Shown here piece after piece: positions 15,787 to 28,100 of a stretch of 57,517 nt of DNA (position 1 is the first letter of the stretch; each line of letters begins with the position of its first letter). The notes under the pieces are model-generated. The model was not told the DNA's origin and searched no databases. It worked only from the letters and a program-made list of their open reading frames with translations. The stretch covers positions 1 through 57,517 of the forward strand of contig JAKSNK010000011.1 of assembly GCA_024399835.1 (NCBI GenBank), read 5' to 3'. Origin of the DNA: Paludibacteraceae bacterium. GTDB lineage: Bacteria; Bacteroidota; Bacteroidia; Bacteroidales; Paludibacteraceae. The translations under genes were made by a program, and so were the position numbers.

Positions 15787-18700
15787 GTGTATTATATAAT
15801 GACTATGTGTAAGAATAAAATACTTTTCGTTTTAGGGTTGGCTTTGATGTTGCCGACTGTGTTGATGGCACAAACTATTACGGTGCCATATTTTATGGGT
15901 TTTGAAGATGCAGAATCTGCAGAGTTGAGTAATTGGGTTCTTAATTCGGGTGCGCAAGCCGCCTCTTGTGCCGACCGGTGGATTGTCGGTTCCAGCCAAA
16001 AGAGTAGTGGCAGCAAGGCGTTGTATATCGCTACGGGCGGATCTACTGCCGCTCAGTTTGGGTCAGACCCTTGTTTGCAATATGCTTATCGTGACATTGT
16101 ATTGCCCAACGGTATGTACGATATCAGTTTCGATTGGTATTGTGTGGGTTCTTCCAATGCTTCGTTGCGGTATGGATACATCCAGGGAACGAGTGTGGCT
16201 CTTGATGCCAACGCTTCTTCGGGAAATATCAATGCTACCATTAACGGCTATTTGCAAAGTAATGTGTTGAGAAATTCCCAGTCGTGGCAGAATGAGTCGT
16301 TCCAGTTCCGTTCCAGAGGTACGGCGATTCGTTTGTTCTTCGTATGGAGCAACAACAATACGGATTCAACCTTGGCTAATCCTGTTGGCGGATGTATTGA
16401 CAATATCCAAATTACTTCTGCCAATAGCAAGCGCCCGTCTAATGTTACGGCTACTGCATTGAGTTGTGATAGTGTCCTGCTGTCTTGGTCGGGTACTTCC
16501 GGCGAGTATCAGTTGGGCTACCGCAAGGTAGGTGCTTTGGCATGGCAGACAATATCCAATCTGCCGGGTGGCTCGACGGGTAGTACCGTAGTGGAAAATT
16601 TGGACGAAGGTAGTTACGATTTCCGTGTGCGTGGTATCAATACGGTTGACACCAGCGCATGGACCTATTTGAGTTCGTATGTGGTGTTCTGCCCTGAGCG
16701 CCACTGTATCAATTATGTGGATTTGACTGCCCCGGGTGTCGTTTGCACCTATGGTGACGGTTATAATGGTTATCATTCCAATCCGCAATGTGCGTACGAG
16801 AACCGGGGCGTGATTGATTACGGACCGGACGATATGCGTTCGCGCCATACTGTCAATTGGGACCGTACTGCCAAAGACCCGCGTACGGGTAATGCTTTGT
16901 CTTTGGTTCCCGCTAATGATTATGCTTCTATCCGTTTGGGTAACTGGGATACCAACGGTGAAGCGGAGTCGGTTAGTTTCAGTTATCTGGTAGATAGTGC
17001 CAATGCTATTTTGCTGATGAAATATGCTATCGTGTTGCAGGATCCTGACCATGATTCGGACGAACAGCCGCGTTTCGTGTTGGATATATTGGACGAACAT
17101 GGCGATTTGGTTGATCCTACTTGCGGCCACTGCAATTTCGCTGCCAATTCCAAAGCTTCCGGCTGGCATACTTACGGCTCGGGCTATGATATGGTTACTT
17201 GGAAGGACTGGACTACGGTCGGTTTGCATTTGCAGGATTATGTAGGACAGGTGCTGACTATCCGTTTGACGACTTACGACTGCTCGTTGTACGGTCACTA
17301 CGGTTATGCTTACTTTACTTTGGATTGCGCTTCTGCTACGATTGAAACCAAGTCTTGTGCCAAAGATCCTTCTGTGGGTATGAACTTGAAAGCACCGGAC
17401 GGCTTTAGGTATCAATGGTATGACAAGTATGATAATCCTATTCCCGGAGCGACTTCTTCTTCCTTTGTGCCTACTGATACGGCTACCTATCGTTGCCGTC
17501 TGACTTCGTTGGAGGAGGGTGCCTGCTATTTCGACCTCTATTCACAATGTATTCCTCGCTTGCCGAAACCTGAGTTCAAGGCAATCTATGCTCCCGAGAA
17601 GTGCGTGAATCGTGTGAAAATACAAAACAACAGTTATGTGCTCACTATTTTGAGAAACGATACGATTAAAAACCTCAAGGAGAAATGTGATGTTTACCAA
17701 TGGGAAGTTTCTTCTGCAGGTGTTGTGGTATCAACGGCTGAGGGTGAGAGTCCTATTTTCTCGTTGCCCTCTGACGGAGGTACTTACGACATCCGTCTGA
17801 CCGCCTTGCTCAATGGTGGTTGTGAAGAGAGTATAGAGCACTCGATTACATTGCCTAAGATACAGGATACCTTTGAGGCGTTTGACACGCTCCTTTGTCA
17901 GGGTGAGTTCATCCAATGGGGAGATAAACTGATTGCGCAGAGTGGTGTTTATCCTTTGGAGTTGAAGAGTGTAGCCGGTTGTGATAGTGTGCGTGAAATG
18001 ACAGTACATATATTGCCCAACTATTCCATTGAGTTGGATACGGCTTATATTTGCTTTGGCGATAAATACTGTGTGGACGGCGATTGCTATCGTGGCACGG
18101 AATCCGGTATGTTCGTGCGCAATCTGCAAACTACACTCGGTTGCGACAGTACCGTTCTGCAATATGTAGAGATTGCCGACGAGATTATACCTGTCTTTAC
18201 GATTGACAGTATCAATTTGGAGAAAGAAAAATATACTGCCGATATCGAGGTATCGGGTACCGGCTTTGATCACTTCGAGGTGATGTATGTAGAGGACGAT
18301 ACGATTCGTGAATACCATTTGTTCGGCGAAGGACTTCACAACTTAAAAGCCAACATCTATCACTTCACCTTATATAATTCTATCGAGTGTGCGCGCGAGG
18401 AAGATATCGTGATAGGTGGCACATGTTTGGATATTACTTTGGAACCTCAGCAGCAATGTGAAGATAATCAACCTGTTATTATCTATCCCTATGTGGTCAA
18501 CGAGGGCATTGCTACCCGTTATAGTGTGGCATTTAGTGACAAAGCCAAAGCTGCCGGATTTACGGATATTAGCAAAACTTCTGTGAGTGGCGGCGAGATT
18601 CAACTTGCCATTCCTGACGGATTGCGTCCTGACCGGTACGAGGCAGAAATAACATTTGAAGATTTTGTATGCGGAGACAAGAGTTTCCTTTTGGATATTA

Positions 18701-19083
18701 TGGTAACTTATCCTTCTACGGTTATTTTCCATCGTTGGGATGATGTTATCTCTGTCAAGAATGCCGATGCGGCAGGGTATGGTAGCGATTTCGCCTTTGA
18801 TTCGTATGAATGGTATCTCAATGGCGCACCTGTTGATGGCGCCTGGATGTCGTATTACAACCAGCGGGGCGGTTTGCAGATGGACGGCGAGTATCAGGTT
18901 AAGATGCGCCGTACCGATGGTGTTGAGTTTATGACTTGCCCGTATATCCCTAACCGACATTTGACGGTTACCCCCACACAAGCACCGCAACATTATTACA
19001 ATGTGCTCGGTCAACCTGTGGACGAGTCGCATCAGGGAGTGACGGTTTATCATGGTGGAAAACAAGCAATTCTGATAAAATAA
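15787..19083 (+). CDS. Large secreted multidomain surface protein (paralogue of the 32279 gene)
   Basis: 1098 aa with a signal peptide. Three in-frame ATGs (15787, 15799, 15805) are possible starts; the latter two give a cleaner signal. Order of parts: N-terminal jelly-roll (choice-of-anchor type, FMGFEDAESAELSNW) to about residue 215; one FnIII domain (about 216-300); a cysteine-containing beta-rich domain (300-520) ending YDCSLYGHYGYAYFTLDC; an Ig-like region; two 'C-x-G...G-x-Y...GCDS' repeats (about 695-800); and a short tail YNVLGQPV...KQAILIK. That tail resembles C-terminal sorting domains of type IX secretion substrates. It is co-transcribed with the giant gene 46 nt downstream. The likely role is as a surface or secreted adhesin; the ligand is unknown. 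Confidence 0.75.
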   Translation: MYYIMTMCKNKILFVLGLALMLPTVLMAQTITVPYFMGFEDAESAELSNWVLNSGAQAASCADRWIVGSSQKSSGSKALYIATGGSTAAQFGSDPCLQYAYRDIVLPNGMYDISFDWYCVGSSNASLRYGYIQGTSVALDANASSGNINATINGYLQSNVLRNSQSWQNESFQFRSRGTAIRLFFVWSNNNTDSTLANPVGGCIDNIQITSANSKRPSNVTATALSCDSVLLSWSGTSGEYQLGYRKVGALAWQTISNLPGGSTGSTVVENLDEGSYDFRVRGINTVDTSAWTYLSSYVVFCPERHCINYVDLTAPGVVCTYGDGYNGYHSNPQCAYENRGVIDYGPDDMRSRHTVNWDRTAKDPRTGNALSLVPANDYASIRLGNWDTNGEAESVSFSYLVDSANAILLMKYAIVLQDPDHDSDEQPRFVLDILDEHGDLVDPTCGHCNFAANSKASGWHTYGSGYDMVTWKDWTTVGLHLQDYVGQVLTIRLTTYDCSLYGHYGYAYFTLDCASATIETKSCAKDPSVGMNLKAPDGFRYQWYDKYDNPIPGATSSSFVPTDTATYRCRLTSLEEGACYFDLYSQCIPRLPKPEFKAIYAPEKCVNRVKIQNNSYVLTILRNDTIKNLKEKCDVYQWEVSSAGVVVSTAEGESPIFSLPSDGGTYDIRLTALLNGGCEESIEHSITLPKIQDTFEAFDTLLCQGEFIQWGDKLIAQSGVYPLELKSVAGCDSVREMTVHILPNYSIELDTAYICFGDKYCVDGDCYRGTESGMFVRNLQTTLGCDSTVLQYVEIADEIIPVFTIDSINLEKEKYTADIEVSGTGFDHFEVMYVEDDTIREYHLFGEGLHNLKANIYHFTLYNSIECAREEDIVIGGTCLDITLEPQQQCEDNQPVIIYPYVVNEGIATRYSVAFSDKAKAAGFTDISKTSVSGGEIQLAIPDGLRPDRYEAEITFEDFVCGDKSFLLDIMVTYPSTVIFHRWDDVISVKNADAAGYGSDFAFDSYEWYLNGAPVDGAWMSYYNQRGGLQMDGEYQVKMRRTDGVEFMTCPYIPNRHLTVTPTQAPQHYYNVLGQPVDESHQGVTVYHGGKQAILIK

Positions 19084-19129
19084 AGAAAAAATACAATTAA
19101 CTCTATTATTAACAAAAAACAATTAGCGT

Positions 19130-22100
19130 ATGAAAAAGATTTTACTTTTGTCATTTGGGCTTTGTTTGTGTGCAATGGCTGCTTTTTCTGCTCCTGTTTA
19201 TCATTTGCAAGAGGGGTTTGAAGATGGCGCTATTCCTGCAACATGGACTCAAGAAGTGTTGAGTACTGCTTCCGCCGCTTGGACAGTCGAGACACAATCT
19301 GAATCGACTCCGTTGACAAATCCGAACGGAGCTGCCGAAGGCAATAGTCGCGTAGTGTTGAGGAATGAATCGGGTGAGACGCAGAACTATGTCGTTCGTT
19401 TAATTACTCCTGAGTTGAACTTGATGGGAGCTTATCAACCTGTTTTGGTGTTCTCGCATGCTCAACCCAATCGTAGTGGACAATTTGATGTACTCAAGGT
19501 GTACTACCGTACTGCCCCGGGTGAAGATTGGAAGCTGTTGGTATCTTACGATGCTAATATCGGTAGCTGGCAAACGGACACTTTGGATTTGGTGGAAGCT
19601 TCTGGTACCTACCAATTGGCATTCGAGGCAAACGAGAACTTTGGTCGAGGAGTATTGCTGGATGCTATTAGAGTGATGAACTCTTCCATGTGTACGGGTA
19701 TAAAGAGCGTTTCCGTTACCGCAATGGCTCAAAGTGCTTCTTTAGTCCTCAATTCGGACGATGAGGCATTTGATGTATTGGTAAGCAATACCGCTCTGGC
19801 TGATCCGTCGGAAGCAGACTGCCTTTCGCTCATTTTCTGCCAAAAGGGTACGACTGAAACATCGGTAATTATCCCTGATTTGGCATCTCAGACGAAGTAT
19901 TATGTATATGTTCGTTCTACTTGTGATGACAACGAATCGGGTTATACCCCTTGGGTATCGACTACCTTTACTACTTCGATTGGCTTCCCCTTTATTGAGG
20001 ACTTCTCTGCTTATTCCGCAATGCCCGATGGCTGGCAAGCGCTCAAGGGTAGCTTTGATGATGTCTTTGCCGATGCTTCCAATTTGGTTCCTCATACCGG
20101 TAGTGGTGGCTGGAAATTTGAAGCATCTTCCGGTGTGATGAACGGTGCCCATGTTTGGTGCGATCACTATTATACATCTAATCCTCCATTGTGGCTTGTC
20201 TCTCCTGCTATTGACCTCAGTAGTGCTGAAATAGCAGAACTGACATTCAATGCCGCTTTGGTAATAGGTACTAGCGGAACGGCTATAGGAACTTCGTCCG
20301 TTACCGATGGCTCATTGGATATTCTCTTCTCGGCAGACGGTGGTAAGACTTGGTCGTCTGCTAATGAAAAAATCATCTCTTACAACGAACTGACCAATTC
20401 GCCCAAACGCTTCCGCGTGAATATGAATGCGTTGGTTGGTCAGATTGTCAAGATTGCCTTTGTGGTAGATCAACCGAATAATTCGACATCCCAAAGTTTC
20501 CAAGTGGATGATATCTCGATTGATACATACGACATCAATTGCGGTGGCGCAGATAAATTAAAACTTTCGTGCAGTAGTCACTCTATTTCTGCTTCATGGG
20601 CAACCAATGGTAAGGATAGCGTAGTATTGCAATTGTCGTCTGCTAAATCCTTTGCCGATATTATAGAATCGGATACATTGGAGGTTAAGTCGTATTCCTT
20701 TGAAGACTTGGATCCGGGCAAAGTATATTATGTGCGCGTAAAACAATGCTGCGAAGATGCCGATTGGGTAATGGGCAGTATTCAGACATCGTATGCTATC
20801 CCGTATGCCAATCCGTTTACAGGCAGCACGATACCCCCTACATGGACACAATATAGTGGTACTTCGGCAGAAAGTGTATTTGCAGGTGGTAGTTTGGGCT
20901 CAAGCAGTTCTTCTGTTTGGTCTGTCAGCAACTTGGCACCTCGCTTTGGTATGACGAGCGGATATTGTGTGTATGCCAGCATGTCTTCTTATGGAAGTAA
21001 TAGGTGGTTGATATCACCGATAATAGATGTGGCTTTGGAAGAAGACGAAAATGCTCGCTTGAGTTTTATGTTGGCTGTTACTTCCAATTATAACACACCA
21101 AAGCAGCCCGATCTATCTAAAAATGAGGATCAATTCATGGTGATAGTTAGCGAAGATGGTGGTGCTACATGGAATCGCAGCAATGCTACCGTTTGGTCTT
21201 GCTCGGATTCAACGGACTACGATTTGCGCCAATGCTCGTCTATGGCACAAAAGATATATGTTGACTTGTCTCAATATAGAGGCAAAAATATCAAAGTGGC
21301 TCTCTACACCGAGTCTGGTATATCTGAGTCTGGATGGTATCTGTTTATTGGCGATCTCAAAATGGAGAAATACGATGCCAACTGTGGTGGCATCAGCAAA
21401 CTGAAGATTATGGCAGAGTCCGACCAAATGACTGCCAATTGGTCTGCTATCGGTACAACCGCTGCCAAAGCATTCATCAGTTCTAAAGCCGATTACTCCG
21501 ATACATTGTTCACACAAGAGGTAAATGCTACATCGGTTAACTTTACCGGCTTGGAACCCAATACACAATACTATTTCGCTGTTAAACAGAGTTGCGAAGA
21601 GGGCGAATGGGCACAAGCTGCCTTCAAGACTCCTTGCGCGCCGGAAGAAGTACCATATACAATGGACTTTGAGAACGAATCGGCAAATGCTGATCCTTCT
21701 TGCTGGACGATTGTCCGTAAAGGTGGCTCATATCCTACCGTTAGTAGCTCAACCTCATCGGCTTACAAGGGTAGCAAATTCTTGACTTGGGGCACCAGTA
21801 CCACTTCGAGTACGGAATACAATTCTTGGGCAAGCATGCCGGCAATGGAGAATATCAGCAATCTGATAGTATCTTTCCGTTTGCGCCGTGCTTCCACCTC
21901 TTACGAAAATCCCGATACGCTGATGGTAGGTGTCATGACCGACCCCAACGACCCGGAGACCTTTGAGATGGTTGCAGAGTTCGAGCCCAAGGGTACAACT
22001 TACGAAATGGTTGAAGTCAATATGTCCTCTTACACCGGCACGGGCAAATATATCTGCTTTGCCAATAAACTTGGTCAAGGGCAATTTGTAGAAGGTAGTT

Positions 22101-25100
22101 GGTATGACTACACTTATTTTACTCCGTTCTCCATTGACGAGATAGAGGTAGATGTTATTCCTACTTGCGACCGTATGGGAGTAATTACGGCTTCCAAACC
22201 CACTGCTCATGGTGCAACGGTAAGTTTTGCCGCTACCAATGCCGCTAATTATCAGATTATCTTCGTTACCGAAGCTATCCGCCCCGACACATTGGATAAT
22301 GTAGATCCTGCCAAGATTGCTTACAATCAGGTAAATGCCGGTGTAGAACAGGTAATTAGCGACCCGGCAAATATCGCAGACAACACCTTATATTATATAT
22401 ACGCGCGTGGAGTATGCAGCGATAGTGACAAGGGTAAGTGGTCGGATGGTGTTTCTATTAAAACACTCTGCGATCCGTTCACAATCGAGGAATTTGGCAC
22501 GGAAGACTTCTCCGACAAATCTCATTTGGACTGCTGGACTTTGGGCTTCTTGACCGATAGTACCTCTGGTTCTCTCCCCGAATGCAAGACCAATGCCAAA
22601 TTCGGCAATTACTTATATCTGTCCAAGAGTGGTACTTATGCAACCTATAGCGATGGTGCGTATGCTATTACGCCTATGTTCCAGTTCGCTGACGGAGATT
22701 CTATCAATCATTATGAGGTTTCCTTCTCGGCTGCAACAGACAAAAATGAAAGCACCAACTTCAAAAAAATGAATGTAAGTATTATCTTTGATCCTGCTAA
22801 TCCTGTTCCCGATGAGGAAGCTATATGGTCGATTGATATAGACTATGCTGCTGATTCTACGGCAATAAAAGACTACACGATTAGTTTTGCCGACTATATG
22901 GGTGATGTGGATGGTAACATGGGACAATATATTATGTTCGCTTTGGCAGAACCTGCCAACCATGACTCTACCAACTATGTCATACTTGACAATATCAAAC
23001 TTTCTCCTGCCAGCACTTGTGCACAGGTGGTTGAGAGCAAGATAAGCAATATCACGGATAGCGGGGCTGATTATACTTGGAACAATACAGGTGCTGCCAA
23101 GTACGAAGTTTTGGTATCTACCATCTCGACAAAAGCAGTAGATACGCTTTCTACATATGCTTTTGACCAAATAGTCGATGCAGACAATAAAATGCAAATC
23201 ACCGGTCTCAATGGCAATACCATGTACTATGCGTATGTCCGTGGTATTTGTGGCGAAGGCGATACCGCTAAGTGGAGCAATAGTGTGGCTTTCCGTACGG
23301 AGTGCGCTTCCATTACCACTTTCCCATGGACAGAGAACTTTGATAATCGTGCGACGGGTGTGATTGCATTTGATTGCTGGACGAATGAACATATTGCAGG
23401 AACAGGTACTGGTAAGTTGGGCGTTTCCACGGAAGCTAAAGGTTCTAATAGTACAGGTAAGTTAGAACTTGCAGATGAGCAATCGGGCAATGTCAAGAAG
23501 TTAACCCTTCCGTTCATGAATATCCCTGAAGCGAATGCATACGAATTCCGAATGGATATGTATCGTACTTCTAGTTATGATACTAAGTTGAATGAAGGTT
23601 TCCTCATCACCGTAGAAGGAGAAGAAGGAATAGATACGATAGGTCATGTACTGCGTGTTACAAAAAATTCGAACGAATATATAGATGCTGTCGCCGCTGA
23701 TGGTTGGTACACTTACGCATTCACTATCCCTCAAGCCGGTAATCTTCATATTTGTGTATATGGTATTAGTGAATATGGTGCTGCCTCTTATGCAGACAAT
23801 TTCGAAGTGCGTGCATTGCCTACTTGTCCTGATCCAAAGAAAATTATAATAGATGAGGTAACAACTACTTCCGCATCGCTCTCTTGGATTGGCTCTTCCG
23901 CTCAATATGATTTGTATATCCTGCAAGGTGCAGATACCGTAGCATCGCATAAGGGAATAACCGAAAATTCGATTGAAATTACGGGCTTGTCATCTGCTAC
24001 ATCCTATAATGCACGCTTGCAAGGTATTTGTGCAAACGATTCAACAGAATTTATAGAGACAACCTTCAAGACGGCTTTAGGTCTGCCATATAGCGAGAAC
24101 TTTGAAGGTTCTAGCTCGCTGCCAAGTGGTTGGGGTAACTATATAGGTGATATTATGTCTGGTGCATCGTTGTCATCAGGTAGCCGTTGGAGCATCACAT
24201 CTTCTTATGCAGCTACATCTAATGCAGCTAAGACCAATATATATAGTACCAATAAGGGTGTGCTGACTACACCTGCAATCGTTTTGAGCAATGGTACTGA
24301 TCCTATTGAATTATCCTTTGAATTGGCTTATACTGGATATAACAAAAAGACGGCTCCTACTTCTACAGATGGGCAGAAAGTGGGTGTGCTGATTTCTGAA
24401 GACAATGGTGCAACATGGACCACAATTTTGTTGTTCGACACCGTTGCCACGGCTTATGCTCCTATCACCAGCATTCCTACTACGCTTACTCAATACACCA
24501 TAGATTTGAGCAGTTATGCAGGCAAGTCTATTATGGTGGCATTTGAGGCATATTCGGATAAAAACGACAATGATTTGTATGTAGATAATGTTTCTATCAA
24601 ACAGATTATTGCCGACTGCGACAATCCTGATAGTTTGGCTATTAGTGATATTACGGGCAATAGTGCTGTCTTGACTTGGCAAGGTGATGCTGCTAAACCC
24701 ACTATCATCTCTTTGTCAAAGAATAGCGACCTGTCTGCTGCTGTCAAAGACACTATTGAAAGTGGCTTGACATACACCTTCGAGGGATTGTCTGCTTCAT
24801 TACATTACTATGTGGGCATACAGCAAATCTGTCAAGGTGGTCTCACCGACCAAAAGACAATCGACTTCCTGACTTCTTGCGAAGCAATCGCAGAATTCCC
24901 GTGGAGCGAGGACTTTGATTCGTATAAGACGACGGCTAATTTGGATGTTCCTTGCTGGCGTAATGAACATATCGTTTCTGTAGAAGGAAAAACCGCTGTG
25001 TTTAAGACTTATACAACAGCGCAAGGTGGTAACTCAACAACCCAACTCCAATTGCCGGATATGACAGCTGGTAATAAAGCTATGCTTGTATTGCCAGAAA

Positions 25101-28100
25101 TGAATCTGCCTGAGGCTTATGAGTTTAAGATTGATGTATACCGCAATGGTACTCCCTCTACCTATGGTGATGTTACCAAAGAAGGTGTTCGCATCTATAT
25201 CTCACAAAGCGACACTATTGATGTTTCTGCACAAGAACTAGGCTTTATCAGCCGTAGCTTTGATACAGCAGATGCTGCTCATGGTATTCCTGCTGAATCT
25301 GCTTCTGGTTGGTACACCTATACATTTGCTTTGCCGGTATCCGGTAATAACCATATTATTGTAGTAGGTGAAAGCCAGTATTGCTCCAGCACATATATAG
25401 ACAACTTCCTAGTTCGTGCTCAGCCTACCTGCAAAGATATGGGTGCTGTATCTGTTGTCGAAATAGGTGCAGATAGCGCTATCGTATCGTATCCGGGTAC
25501 AGGCGCAGCCAATTACGAGGTTATCGTTTCTACATCCAATGTAGATTTGGCTGCTGGCGGAGTCTTGGCTGATACCGTCTTCCGCAACGATGCTGTAGCA
25601 GATACCTTCGTAGTGGCTAATGAACTTGCTCCTGCTACTACTTACTATGCGTATGTACGCGGTCTGTGTGGAGAAGAACAAGGCGCTTGGAGTAGTGCTG
25701 CTCCATTCATCACAGAGTGCCAGCCGGTGGCTGAATTCCCATGGAGCGAGAACTTTGATTCGTACAAGACATCGGCTAACTTTAATGCAATATGCTGGCG
25801 TAATGAACATATCGTTTCTGTAAGTAGCAAAACCGATGTATTCATGACTTCTACAACAGCGCAAGGTGGTAACGCTACCACACAAATTAAATTGCCGGAT
25901 ATGAATGCTGGTAATATCACAAAACTGACATTGCCTGCGATGAATATTCCTGAAGCCGATGCTTACGAGTTCCGCATGGATATGTATCGTACATCTGATT
26001 ATGACACTAAGTTGAATGAAGGTTTCCTTATTACGGTAGAAGGTGAAGAAGGAATTGATACGATAGGTCATGTATTGCGTGTTACGAAAAATTCAAACGA
26101 ATATGTGGGGGCTGTAGATGCAGCTGGCTGGTACACTTATGCATTTAATATCCCGCAATCAGGTGATATACATATCTGTGTATATGGTATTAGCGAATAT
26201 GGATCTGCCTCTTATGCTGATAATTTTGAGGTTCGTAAACAACCTACTTGCAAAGACATCGCGTCTGTTAGTGCTATGGAAGTTGGTGCAACTTCTGCTA
26301 AGATTGGTTTCGCTAAAGCCAATGCTGCCGACTACCAATTGGTAATCGCTAACGGTGTTATCAATCCTGATTCTGCTGCTACTTCGGATGCGGCTAAGGT
26401 TATCTATAATCAAACGATTCAGGATACAACCGTTATCAGCGACTTGTTGTCCAATACTACTTACCATGTTTATATGCGTGGTCTTTGTGGCGATGAGGAT
26501 AAGAGTGCTTGGAGCAAGGAAGTTGTCTTTACTACACTTTGCTTGGAGAATATACCTTATTCGATGGACTTTGATGATGCAGCTGACCAAAAACCTGTTT
26601 ATGGAACATCTTCGTATGTTATTCCTTCTTGCTGGAATGAATCGTATGGTTCGACTTCGTATCTGTCGTACATAGTTAACAATAATGGTTCGTACTATAC
26701 CTACGACTATGCATATTCGGGCAGTTATGCAATGTACCTCTATTCGTACTATTCGTCTTACTCTGATTATAGCAACTATGTTGTTCTGCCGGAAATGAAC
26801 ATGCCGTTGGATAGCTTGCAAATTTCCTTCAAAGCGCGTGCAATGTATAGTTATAATTCTAGTTATGGTAGCCCGTCGGTTTCCAACTATGCGACCTCTT
26901 CGTATGCTCACAGCGTGCGTGTAGGTACTTTGACCGATCCGAACGATCCTTCTACCTTCGAGGAAATCGAAACGGTTGTTCTGCCGGAGGTGTCTTCTAC
27001 TCCTTCTGCATCCGAATTGGCTTCATATTGGGAGAGTGTAACCATCTTCCTGCAGGGGGCTAAAGGCAAATACATCTGCTTCGCCAATGATTTCTCCAAG
27101 TCCAACTATGTTTGGATTGACGATGTGATGATTGAGAAAGCACCCGACTGCATGGCTCCGTCTGCTGTCAAAGTTGTTGCCGGTGGCAAAGATGCTACTG
27201 CCGAATGGGTTAGCTTGGCAGATAGTTTCCAAGTCGCTATTGACGAGGCGGGCTTTGATGTGAAGACCTTCGCAGCCGATAAACTCATCAATGTAGATAC
27301 CGCATATCTCAAGATTGATACTTTAAGTCCTTCTACCGACTACGACCTCTATGTGCGTGCCGTTTGTGGTGACGGACTCTACTCACAATGGTCTAAAGTG
27401 ACTTCATTCTCCACCTCTTGCCTTGTTGCTATGGGCGTGAAGTATGATTTCGACGATCCTTCTTCTCGCTATGTACATCATACGGATGAGGAAGAAGATT
27501 GGTATTCCTATGATATGATTGAGACCCCTGTTTACATGGAGAACTGTTGGGGTGCGCTTGGCGAAATGGTAGAGGATTATTATTATGGTACAATCGGTTA
27601 TTATCCGTTCGTTATAGAGAATGCTTCTTCCTCCTATGGCACAGTGTATAATTATGCGCATTCCGGTTCGGGTGCTTTGGCATTAGATTATAGTACATCT
27701 AGTAGCGATGCTCCTCAAGTCGCAGTTATGCCTGCTGTTGACGGAGATTTGGATACGATGAAACTGACCTTCTGGGCACGCCCGGGTTACGAAACGGTAA
27801 GTTCTTCGTCCGGTTCGTCCATGAGCTATGGCACTTCTGCTTATGCTCGCGCTATCAAGGTCGGTACGATGACCAACCCGAACGATGTGAATACCTTCAA
27901 ACTCATTGAACTCGTTCAAATGGATGTTGTTACGGGTGCTCCTGCAGGCGACCCCAATGGCACCGACTATTGGCGTAAGTACGACATCGCACTGGAAAAT
28001 GCCGAAGGTGCATACATCGCCTTTATGTGGGATGGTGATCAGAATAATGTAGTCTGCATCGACGATGTGGAACTCCTGCATGCTGATGCTTGCGCTAAAC